Assembly: GCA_018268875.1 (NCBI GenBank) | Contig: JAFDVT010000251.1 | Span: 1 to 5,392, forward strand | Direction: 5' to 3' | Origin: Acidobacteriota bacterium | Lineage (GTDB): Bacteria > Acidobacteriota > Terriglobia > Bryobacterales > Bryobacteraceae | Length of the DNA stretch: 5,392 bases | Shown: positions 1 to 5,392 of the stretch, piece by piece | Layout: each line of letters opens with the position of its first letter | How positions within the stretch are numbered: position 1 is the first letter of the stretch | Notes under the pieces: model-generated | Told to the model about the DNA's origin: nothing | The model's input: the letters and a program-made list of their open reading frames with translations, nothing else | Database searches by the model: none | Made by a program: the position numbers and the translations under genes

Positions 1-1651
1 GGACGGCAACGTGTTGTCCGCTTTGCTGAACCCCAATTCCACGCTGGACTTTACGGGCACGGGCACCAGCCGGAGCAACTACGGCCGCGATGCCAATAAC
101 TTCGCGCCCAACGTTGGGCTAGCTTGGGATGTTCGTGGGAACGGCAAAACGTCGGTCCGCCTCGGTTACAGCTTGAACTACGTAAACGACAGCCACGTTC
201 GTAGCGTACAGAATGCGCTCGATACCAATGCCGGTCTGTCTCAGGCAGTGACGGCTACTGCGGTCAACGCCCGCGTGGCCGCGCCGCCTACGATCGCACA
301 GCCCGCCTTCCAAGTGCCACGCACGTTCCTGCAGAACTTCGCGCTGAATCGCGCGGGAGCTTTCGGCGGGGTGAACCCCGGTCTCGCGACGCCCTACGTC
401 CAGCAGTGGAACGTCGGCATTCAGCAGCAGGTTATGGGCGGTGTTCTGGAAGCTCGTTATGTCGGAAACAAAGGTACGCAACTGTTCCGTTCGTTCGACT
501 ATAACCAGATCAACATCAACGAACGCGGTTTCCTCGAAGACTTCCGCCGCGCCTATAACAACGGTCTGGCGGCGGTTGCCGCGGGACAAGCGTTCAATCC
601 GTCCTTTACCGGCGCGGGTTCGCAGCCTCTGACCGTGTTCCCGCTGATCGGCAATGGCGGGTTGTTGACGAATGCCACGGTGATCAACAACATCCTGACG
701 CAGCAGGTGGGCGAACTCGCCAATATCTACCAGACCAACGGCTACGCCGGTCCGGGATCGGGTTCGGCGGTGAACTTCTACCGTCAGCCGTACGCGATCG
801 CCACCAATATGCTGAACAACTATTCGAATTCGACCTACAATGCGTTCCAGATCGACTATTCGAAGCGTTTCGCGGCAGGGTTCCAGTTCCAGGCGAACTA
901 TACCTTCTCAAAGAGCCTCAGCGACGCCGACGGTACGGGCCAGACGAGCTTCGAAGCGTTCCTCGATTCGAACAATCCACGGCTTGAAAAGACCATCACT
1001 TCGTTCAACGTTCCGCACGCTGTAAAAACCAACTTTGTCGTCGATCTGCCATTCGGGAAGGGACGCAAGTTCCTGAGCGGCGGCGGAATCTCGAATTGGG
1101 TGGTTGGCGGATGGTCGATCGCTGGCGTGCTGCAGTGGCAGTCGGGCAATCCGTTCTCGATCTTCTCCGATCGCGGTACGCTCAATCGCGGCGTTCGCTC
1201 CGCTTCCGCCAATACGGCCGTTGCCAACACCGCATCCACGTCTCTGACGATGGATCAGTTGAGCAGCATCGTCAACCTGCGCATGACCGGAGCGGGACCC
1301 TACATCATCTCGGCCGGCGCGATCGGTGGCGATGGGCGCGGCGTAGCAGCGGACGGCTCCGGGGCCTTCAGTGGCCAGGCGTTCTTCAACCCGTCCGCCG
1401 GAACTCTCGGTACGCTCGCCCGCCGGTCGTTCAATGGACCTTCCTGGTTCAACGGCGATTTCAGCGTCGCGAAGGCCTTCCCGATTTCGGAACGCCAGCG
1501 CTTTCAGATGCGCATGGACGCGATTAACGCGTTCAACAACGCGTTCTTCTACTCTGGCGATCAGTTGATCAACAGCACGACATTCGGACGTCTGGGCGCC
1601 ACTCAGAACAATCCTCGTGTCCTGCAGCTTGGTTTGCAATACAGCTTCTAA
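1..1651 (+). CDS. TonB-dependent receptor, Oar-like (C-terminal part, 5' truncated)
   Basis: This is the C-terminal portion, about 549 residues read in frame from position 2, of an outer-membrane beta-barrel receptor. The frame is open to the window edge, so the GTG at 11 is not the true start. Family members are usually about 1000-1200 residues, with an N-terminal carboxypeptidase-regulatory-like domain and plug, which would lie upstream. Visible hallmarks are PYVQQWNVGIQQQ (about 391-430), then YVGNKGTQLFRSFDYNQIN (about 460-520). These are followed by YNAFQIDYSKRF and NYTFSKSLSDADG (about 835-935), NFVVDLPFGKGRKF (about 1030-1072) and GWSIAGVLQWQSGNPFSI (about 1108-1161). The protein ends in an aromatic beta-signal, LQLGLQYSF, with a terminal Phe as expected for BAM-dependent barrel insertion. 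A Gly/Ala/Ser-rich stretch (about 1200-1400) is probably a surface loop. Such proteins are thought to import large or complex substrates using TonB-ExbBD energy, but the substrate cannot be read from the sequence. The family call is confident; the organism-group inference is weaker. Confidence 0.9.
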   Translation, partial: DGNVLSALLNPNSTLDFTGTGTSRSNYGRDANNFAPNVGLAWDVRGNGKTSVRLGYSLNYVNDSHVRSVQNALDTNAGLSQAVTATAVNARVAAPPTIAQPAFQVPRTFLQNFALNRAGAFGGVNPGLATPYVQQWNVGIQQQVMGGVLEARYVGNKGTQLFRSFDYNQININERGFLEDFRRAYNNGLAAVAAGQAFNPSFTGAGSQPLTVFPLIGNGGLLTNATVINNILTQQVGELANIYQTNGYAGPGSGSAVNFYRQPYAIATNMLNNYSNSTYNAFQIDYSKRFAAGFQFQANYTFSKSLSDADGTGQTSFEAFLDSNNPRLEKTITSFNVPHAVKTNFVVDLPFGKGRKFLSGGGISNWVVGGWSIAGVLQWQSGNPFSIFSDRGTLNRGVRSASANTAVANTASTSLTMDQLSSIVNLRMTGAGPYIISAGAIGGDGRGVAADGSGAFSGQAFFNPSAGTLGTLARRSFNGPSWFNGDFSVAKAFPISERQRFQMRMDAINAFNNAFFYSGDQLINSTTFGRLGATQNNPRVLQLGLQYSF

Positions 1652-1672
1652 GCGAATCTCTCTGTTCAACCG

Positions 1673-1711
1673 AAAGAGCTCCCATGCGGCATGCCGCGCG
1701 GGAGCTCTTTT
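1673..1711 (+). terminator. Intrinsic terminator after the receptor gene
   Basis: A perfect 11-bp inverted repeat has left arm aaagagctccc (1673-1683) and right arm gggagctcttt (1700-1710). It begins 21 bp after the receptor stop codon. The right arm runs into TTTT (1708-1711), with a second T-rich patch, TATTTT, at 1714-1719. The 16-nt interior contains another palindrome, gcggcatgccgc (1686-1697), which can extend the stem to a CATG tetraloop with a small internal loop. A strong GC-rich stem followed by T residues fits Rho-independent termination of the receptor transcript. The hairpin also contains the upstream-most ATG of the following reading frame (1684). Confidence 0.8.
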
Positions 1712-1719
1712 GCTATTTT
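1712..1719 (+). promoter_or_regulatory. Possible extended -10 element for the chemosensory operon
   Basis: GCTATTTT here is preceded by a T (1711), so the stretch reads TG-C-TATTTT, which resembles an extended -10 box (TGnTATAAT). It sits just after the terminator stem, and transcription would start around 1726. I see no convincing -35 box about 17 bp upstream, where the terminator stem lies. The match is weak and the same T residues serve the terminator, so this is only a candidate. The alternatives are read-through from the receptor gene or a promoter inside its 3' end. Confidence 0.25.
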
Positions 1720-1725
1720 GGTCCT

Positions 1726-1730
1726 GGGAG
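1726..1730 (+). promoter_or_regulatory. Candidate Shine-Dalgarno GGGAG for cheW
   Basis: GGGAG lies 13 nt before the in-frame TTG at 1744. The spacing is longer than usual, but it is the only purine-rich Shine-Dalgarno-like sequence between the terminator and the conserved part of the protein. It supports the TTG start more than the ATG at 1684, whose upstream region is the terminator's left arm. Confidence 0.4.
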
Positions 1731-1743
1731 CACTTCGAACATC

Positions 1744-2259
1744 TTGCCGTGGAGCATTGTCCGGTCACACGCCCTCATCGCAAGCGTTGACGGTCAATGG
1801 TATGCGCTGCCAGCCGAATCCATTGCCGAGGTTGTTCATATGCCCGCCTTGTCTACCACCGCCGGTTGTCCACCCCTGGTGGAGGGCTTCCTGAACCTCC
1901 GCGGTTCTCTCGCTCCTGTCGTCTCCCTTCGCCGTCTGTTCAGTCTAGGCGACCGTTCCCCCGAACTGTATTCGCCGCTCATTGTGCTGCGCCCGTCGGG
2001 CGAAGGTCCCGTGGCGCTTCGCGTCGATTCCGTAGATGAGGTCGTAGTGCTGCCGGAAACGCCGCAGCAGATGCGACCCCTCGGTCCGGCCGACTCCTAC
2101 AACGCCTGCGCGCGGTACGCCTTCACGCAAGGGGATCGCGACGTCGTGCTGCTGGCCCCGGACCTCCTTTTCGAGGCCAAGGAACGGGCTTGTCTGGCCG
2201 ATTTGCGCCGCGATGCGCAACGCCGGATGGAAGGCTTGTCGCGTCCGGCGGCCGAATGA
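1744..2259 (+). CDS. cheW: CheW-like chemotaxis adaptor protein (first copy)
   Basis: This is a cytoplasmic scaffold of about 171 residues that links chemoreceptors to the CheA kinase. It is a single CheW domain. The N-terminal strand is HALIASVDGQWYALPAESI (about residues 9-27). The family core follows as GFLNLRG (48-54), continuing into SLAPVVSLRRLF, the usual 'G-x-x-N-x-R-G-x-x-x-P-V-x-x-L-R' pattern. Later come LIVLRPSGEGPVALRVDSVDEVV and a C-terminal charged helix, LLFEAKERACLADLRRDAQRR. The start is uncertain. The frame is open back to an ATG at 1684, but that codon lies in the loop of the preceding terminator and the extra residues (MRHAARELFCYFGPG...) do not look like CheW. I therefore chose TTG 1744, which has GGGAG upstream. 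The stop codon overlaps the cheR start (ATGA), so the two are probably translationally coupled. Its position before a CheR-TPR resembles WspB. The family call is confident; the exact start is not. Confidence 0.85.
   Translation: MPWSIVRSHALIASVDGQWYALPAESIAEVVHMPALSTTAGCPPLVEGFLNLRGSLAPVVSLRRLFSLGDRSPELYSPLIVLRPSGEGPVALRVDSVDEVVVLPETPQQMRPLGPADSYNACARYAFTQGDRDVVLLAPDLLFEAKERACLADLRRDAQRRMEGLSRPAAE
2256..2259 (+). other. ATGA start/stop overlap coupling cheW to cheR
   Basis: The cheR ATG (2256-2258) overlaps the cheW TGA (2257-2259). No Shine-Dalgarno sequence lies at normal distance; the nearest, GGAAGG at 2229-2234, is 21 nt away. Termination-reinitiation coupling is therefore the likely way cheR is translated, which would fix the ratio of the two proteins. 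Confidence 0.7.
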
Positions 2260-3590
2260 CGCACACTGTACCTGGGATTCTCGCGGACGCGTCGTTCCTC
2301 CAACTCAAGACGTTTGTTCTGCGGCAGACCGGTCTTGCCTACTTCGCCGACAAAGACACGGATTTTGCCGCCCGGCTCGCGCGCCGGATGAAGGCTCTGG
2401 ACGTGGCTTCCTGCGGCAGCTATTTCGCGAGACTGCGGCATCCCCTCGAAGGCCCCGAAGAGATGGAACGCCTGATCGGCGAACTCACGATCGGCGAAAC
2501 GTACTTCTTCCGGCAGGTCGAACACTTCGACCTTTTGCGCACGCGGATCCTTCCGGAAATTCTCGATCGCAAAGCCGCCAGCCGAACGCTCAGCATCTGG
2601 AGCGCGGGCTCCGCCACCGGCGCCGAGGCGTACTCGCTTTCGATGCTTTTGAAAACGGAATTCGCCGGGCGGCTCGAAGATTGGAGCGTGTCGATTACCG
2701 CGACCGACCTGAACGTCGACTTTCTGGCCGCTGCTCGCGAAGGCGTCTACACCAAATGGGCTTTGCGCAGTTTGCCGCCTCACCTGATGCTCTGCTGCTT
2801 CGATCAGGACGGCGCACAGTTCCAAATTCGCCCGCAATACAAACAGGACGTCTATTTTTCCTATCACAACCTCGCCGACGAAGAAACGTTCGACCGCGTG
2901 CCACGCGCGCCGTTCGATCTCATCGTGTGCCGCAATGTGATGATCTACTTTTCGCCGGAACAGAATCACCGGCTGGTGCGGAATTTTCATGGACTGTTGC
3001 AGCCTGGCGGCTGGCTGATCGTGGGGCATGCCGAGTACGGCGGGTCGATGTTCCCCGATTACGAGACGGTTCACACGGACGCAGCGGTTGTGTTTCGCAA
3101 ACCGCTTCACGATTCCGCCGCGATGATGTTCCATCCGCCGGTCCCGCTGGATCTCGCGCCCGTTCCGCCGCCGGAGTCTTCGCCTCCTCCTCCGCCTGCG
3201 GCCCAAGTGCCAACGGCGAGGGCTCTTGCCGACCGGGGCGAATGGGACGCCGCGGAACAGGTTTGCCGGCAGAGGCTGCAATCGGATCCCCTGGATTGCG
3301 AGGCGCACTTCACCCTGGGCTTGATCCTGGAACATCGGGGCGCGGACGACGAGGCGATCAAGGAAATGCGAAGTACCATTTATTTGGACCGCGGCTTTGC
3401 GCTCGGCTACTACCACCTGGGCATGCTGTTGCGCCGTGCCGGTGACGCTTCCGGGTCCCGCAAGGCGTTTCGCAACCTGGAGCGGATTCTGTCCCGGAAA
3501 GAGCCGTCCGAAGTGGTCGAACACGGCGATGGCATTCAGACACATGAACTCCTGGAACTGGCGCGGATGCATCAGGCGGCGTTGGCGTAG
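2256..3590 (+). CDS. cheR: CheR-type MCP glutamate methyltransferase with C-terminal TPR repeats
   Basis: This 444-residue cytoplasmic SAM-dependent methyltransferase methylates receptor glutamates for sensory adaptation. The N-terminal helical CheR domain spans about residues 11-75. It is followed by ELTIGETYFFRQVEHF (76-91), in which R86 aligns with the SAM-contacting Arg of classical CheR. The catalytic domain shows IWSAGSATGAEAYSLSML (114-131, motif I), ATDLNVDFLAAAREGVY (149-165), a VYFSYHNL segment (199-206), FDLIVCRNVMIYF (220-232) and LLQPGGWLIVGHAE (247-260). A proline-rich linker (about 294-319) leads to roughly three TPR-like helix pairs (about 320-412), for example CEAHFTLGLILEHRGADDEA and ALGYYHLGMLLRRAGDASG. 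Motif I differs from the usual C-S-T-G-E-E-P-Y: Cys, the first Glu and Pro are Ser, Ala and Ala, while the second Glu is kept. An in-frame upstream ATG (2190) was rejected because it lies deep inside cheW, whereas 2256 gives the ATGA overlap. CheR-TPR fusions are typical of WspC and FrzF. Confidence 0.95.
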   Translation: MTHTVPGILADASFLQLKTFVLRQTGLAYFADKDTDFAARLARRMKALDVASCGSYFARLRHPLEGPEEMERLIGELTIGETYFFRQVEHFDLLRTRILPEILDRKAASRTLSIWSAGSATGAEAYSLSMLLKTEFAGRLEDWSVSITATDLNVDFLAAAREGVYTKWALRSLPPHLMLCCFDQDGAQFQIRPQYKQDVYFSYHNLADEETFDRVPRAPFDLIVCRNVMIYFSPEQNHRLVRNFHGLLQPGGWLIVGHAEYGGSMFPDYETVHTDAAVVFRKPLHDSAAMMFHPPVPLDLAPVPPPESSPPPPPAAQVPTARALADRGEWDAAEQVCRQRLQSDPLDCEAHFTLGLILEHRGADDEAIKEMRSTIYLDRGFALGYYHLGMLLRRAGDASGSRKAFRNLERILSRKEPSEVVEHGDGIQTHELLELARMHQAALA

Positions 3591-3605
3591 AGGCGGCAAG
3601 GCACT

Positions 3606-4205
3606 ATGAGTTCGATCGATTGGGCAAAGGCGCTCGAAAGGGTTCGCGCCGCGGAAGAGAGCACCGGAAACATGTCCGGGCTGGACGAGATCTACCAGCG
3701 TCGCGCGCGGCGTCTGGCGGAACTCCCCGAACGCCCGGGAATCGATCCTCACGCGCCTGTCACGATTGACGCCGACCGCTTGGAAGTTCTGGTATTTCGC
3801 CCGGAGGCGGGCAGCCCGGTGCGATATGCGGTTCCAGCGCCGGTGGTGGCGGAAGTGCTGCGCGACGTCCGCGTTTCGCCAGTGCCTGGGGCTCCCCCGG
3901 CGGTGCGCGGCGTGATCCAGGTTCGCGGCGAAGTTTGGCCCTTGTTCGCGATTCCGGAACTGCGGACGCAGGACGGGGCGGGGGCGTCGGCGCCGATGCC
4001 CAACCACAACGCGATCCTCATGCGTGCCAGGGGGAACCGGCATGTGGGAATTCTGGCCGGCGAATTGGAAGAGACGCGTGTCGTCCGGCGGTCCAGCCTT
4101 CGTCCCGGCCAGTCGGATCATGTTCTGGGCATCCTTCCGGATTTGACGGTGGTGTTGCAGGTGGAATCGATCGGCGCGGTGAGCGGCGGCAATTTCGGAA
4201 AGTGA
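3606..4205 (+). CDS. cheW: CheW-like adaptor with N-terminal extension (second copy, WspD-like position)
   Basis: This is a 199-residue cytoplasmic CheW-family coupling protein. About 55 residues precede the CheW fold, including a charged helix, LDEIYQRRARRLAELPE (26-42). That 'RAxxLA' helix is common in N-extended CheW proteins of multi-CheW operons. The CheW domain runs from about residue 58: LEVLVFRPEAGSPVRYAVPA, then VVAEVLRDVRVSPVPGAPPAVRG broken across 80-102, then GVIQVRGEVWPLFAIPEL (102-119). The last carries the conserved G-x-x-x-x-R-G-x-x-x-P core, with 'VRG' in place of the common 'LRG'. HVGILAGELEETR and ILPDLTVVLQVESI complete the fold. The gene follows cheR after 15 bp, with a poorly placed AAGG at 3598-3601 as the only Shine-Dalgarno-like sequence, and ends 13 bp before the MCP gene. 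It is very different in sequence from the first CheW, so the two probably have distinct partners. It lacks the Cys-rich N terminus known from Pseudomonas WspD. Family call confident; specific role inferred. Confidence 0.9.
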   Translation: MSSIDWAKALERVRAAEESTGNMSGLDEIYQRRARRLAELPERPGIDPHAPVTIDADRLEVLVFRPEAGSPVRYAVPAPVVAEVLRDVRVSPVPGAPPAVRGVIQVRGEVWPLFAIPELRTQDGAGASAPMPNHNAILMRARGNRHVGILAGELEETRVVRRSSLRPGQSDHVLGILPDLTVVLQVESIGAVSGGNFGK

Positions 4206-4209
4206 GTAT

Positions 4210-4214
4210 GGGGA
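4210..4214 (+). promoter_or_regulatory. Shine-Dalgarno GGGGA for the MCP gene
   Basis: GGGGA lies 4 nt before the ATG at 4219, close but usable. A nearer-upstream ATG at 4208 is out of the MCP frame and opens only a seven-codon reading frame that stops at 4231, so 4219 is the MCP start. Confidence 0.6.
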
Positions 4215-4218
4215 TCAA

Positions 4219-5392
4219 ATGTCGAATTTGAAGATCGGGACCCGGTTACTGATCGGTTTTGGCGTCATCGTGAGTCTGGCTGTGGTGATCGGCATCTACG
4301 CCTTGAACACGCAGCGCCGGCTGCAGGAGCTGTCGCAGAAGGTGGACGATCGCGACAGCGCCATACAACAAGGGATTCAGGATCTGATGAGTAGCGAGGC
4401 GCAGATGCGCGGCGCGGGCGAATCGGCAATCCTCGCCGTGTTCCTGCGGCGCGATCGCATTGGCGTCGATACGCCGCAAACCACGCAGCGCGATTGGGCG
4501 ACGTACCGCGAAGCCAACTTCCGCAAGCTCGATGAACTGCAATCCATGATCGGGGCGCTCGAAAGCAACTACATTTCGCTTTCCCGTCTGGAAGGCTGGC
4601 GCAAGTTGCGGCAGACGGTGAAAGAGGCGGAAGACGCGCTGCGCGTTGCGGGACCCTTGGTGGAAGGCCAGTTTGCAGCCATCCGGGCCAACAACCTGGC
4701 GGAGGCTTCGGCGCGTTCGGAAGACGTCTCGAAGGCTGTCACCGCCTACCGCGGCAAGCTGACCGCGGTGGTCCAGGCAATGCAAAGGCAGGCTGCGATC
4801 GGACGCACCGAAGTGACCGCCATCACCGAAGAAGCCCGTACGTCGGTGTTTGTCGTGCTGCTGGTGACGGTGACGTTAGCGGTGGTGCTGGCGACGATGA
4901 TCCACCGGTCGATCACATTGCCGCTGAGTGAGTTCACGCGGCTGGTTGAAAAGGTGGGGCAAGGCGATTTGACGTTGACGATCCCTTCCGATCGTCGGGA
5001 CGAGATTGGCGACCTCGGGCGCAGTCTCGACAAGATGGTGAAGGGTCTGCGCGCGGTAGCGAGCCAGATCGGGATCGTGAGCGAGAGCCTGAATTCCGCG
5101 ACGGCCGAAATCTTCGCATCGTCGCAACAACAGGCGGCCGCGACGTCGGAACAGGCTGCGGCCGTGCAGCAGGCAAACGCCACCATGTCGCAACTGGCGC
5201 AGTCCGGCGCGCAGATTGCCGATCGCGCCAAGCAGGTGGCAACGGCGGCCGAAGCGACATCCACCGCCAGCGCCACCGGCCTGCAATCGGTTCGCAACAC
5301 GACGTCCACGATGGATAACATCCGTCAACAGGCGGAGGCGGTGGCGGAAAATGTCATCGCGCTCAGCGAGAAGACGCAGACCATCGGCGACA
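4219..5392 (+). CDS. Methyl-accepting chemotaxis protein (3' end beyond window)
   Basis: This frame is open from ATG 4219 to the window edge: 391 complete residues, no stop. The protein is an inner-membrane chemoreceptor. The N terminus MSNLKIGTRLLIGFG leads into TM1 (about residues 10-29). A predicted periplasmic, mostly helical domain of about 178 residues follows (30-207), of a length and character compatible with a four-helix-bundle sensor. TM2 is FVVLLVTVTLAVVLATMI (about 211-228). HAMP (about 229-280) shows the conserved Pro (235), EKVGQGDLTLTI and DEIGDLGRSLDKM. The first methylation helix then starts, rich in Ala/Gln/Ser. Candidate methylation pairs are Q304/Q305, E311/Q312 and Q317/Q318, close to heptad spacing; the first and third fit the [ASTG]2-x2-[EQ]2-x2-[ASTG]2 consensus fully. 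The signalling hairpin tip, second methylation helix and any C-terminal CheR-tethering tail lie beyond the window. It follows cheW with a 13-bp gap and is probably the cognate receptor of this operon. The ligand is unknown. Confidence 0.95.
   Translation, partial: MSNLKIGTRLLIGFGVIVSLAVVIGIYALNTQRRLQELSQKVDDRDSAIQQGIQDLMSSEAQMRGAGESAILAVFLRRDRIGVDTPQTTQRDWATYREANFRKLDELQSMIGALESNYISLSRLEGWRKLRQTVKEAEDALRVAGPLVEGQFAAIRANNLAEASARSEDVSKAVTAYRGKLTAVVQAMQRQAAIGRTEVTAITEEARTSVFVVLLVTVTLAVVLATMIHRSITLPLSEFTRLVEKVGQGDLTLTIPSDRRDEIGDLGRSLDKMVKGLRAVASQIGIVSESLNSATAEIFASSQQQAAATSEQAAAVQQANATMSQLAQSGAQIADRAKQVATAAEATSTASATGLQSVRNTTSTMDNIRQQAEAVAENVIALSEKTQTIGD

Noticed and set aside
11..13. GTG at 11 as the start of the receptor gene
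   Set aside because: The frame is open upstream to the window edge, and the protein lacks the plug and N-terminal domain expected before the barrel, so the gene is cut by the window.
908..1768. A 286-codon minus-strand open frame over the receptor gene
   Set aside because: It is also in codon register with the sense gene and has low-complexity, Arg-rich composition. It crosses the terminator and has no family resemblance, so it is a shadow of the receptor frame.
2190..2255. Upstream in-frame ATG 2190 as the cheR start
   Set aside because: It would give a 70-bp overlap with cheW, and the added residues do not resemble a CheR N terminus; the ATGA overlap at 2256 is the typical arrangement.
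2213..3445. A 410-codon plus-strand frame inside cheR
   Set aside because: It is shifted relative to the well-supported cheR frame, has an Arg-rich composition typical of out-of-frame GC-rich DNA, and shows no domain.
2097..4121. A 674-codon open frame on the minus strand spanning cheR and the second cheW
   Set aside because: Its codons are exactly in register with those of cheR and the second cheW (all share the same position modulo 3). Antisense stops would then need sense TTA, CTA or TCA codons, which are rare in this GC-rich gene set. The product is Arg/His/Pro-rich with no recognisable domain, and the sense genes are clear family members.
4208..4231. A seven-codon frame starting at ATG 4208 as a leader peptide overlapping the MCP start
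   Set aside because: It is very short, has no Shine-Dalgarno sequence of its own and no attenuation-like structure; its GGGGA serves the ATG at 4219.
4246..5328. Several minus-strand open frames (4246-4785, 4746-5321, 4876-5328) in the MCP region
   Set aside because: The plus-strand MCP frame runs unbroken from 4219 to the edge with TM, HAMP and methylation-helix signatures, so these are antisense shadows.

Overview
The window is GC-rich (most codons end in G or C), and every convincing gene lies on the + strand. The first gene is the C-terminal half of an Oar-like TonB-dependent outer-membrane receptor of the large type that is abundant in Acidobacteriota, with hallmark phrases such as QQWNVGIQQQ, YVGNKGTQL and NYTFSKSLSDADG. 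Together with codon use, this points to a Gram-negative soil-type bacterium, probably an acidobacterium (Bryobacterales/Solibacter-like). That taxonomic call is an inference from protein style, not a database result.

Layout. Positions 1-1651: 3' part of the receptor gene, whose start lies upstream of the window. Positions 1652-1743: a short intergenic stretch with a strong nested hairpin and T-tract (a probable intrinsic terminator), followed by a possible weak promoter and Shine-Dalgarno sequence. Positions 1744-4205: three tightly packed chemosensory genes, cheW, cheR (methyltransferase domain + Pro-rich linker + C-terminal TPRs) and a second, N-terminally extended cheW. The first two overlap by ATGA and the next gap is 15 bp. 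Positions 4219-5392: the 5' two-thirds or so of a methyl-accepting chemotaxis protein (TM - about 178-residue helical periplasmic domain - TM - HAMP - first methylation helix). It is open to the window edge with no stop codon.

How they fit together. The MCP senses a signal outside the inner membrane. The two CheW-like adaptors couple receptors to a histidine kinase, CheA, which is not in the window and presumably lies downstream. CheR methylates glutamates on the MCP for adaptation. A CheR-TPR bracketed by two CheW genes plus an MCP matches the parts list of Wsp (WspB-C-D plus WspA) and resembles Frz-type systems. These are chemosensory pathways that often control something other than flagellar swimming (c-di-GMP output, surface sensing, gliding or development). 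The gene order differs, because the MCP comes after the second cheW. The outer-membrane receptor looks like an unrelated neighbour separated by a terminator.

I found no RNA genes, mobile elements, CRISPR arrays or clearly new system. The points most worth a second look are the uncertain start of the first cheW (an ATG lies inside the terminator hairpin), the atypical SAM-binding motif of CheR, and the operon type.
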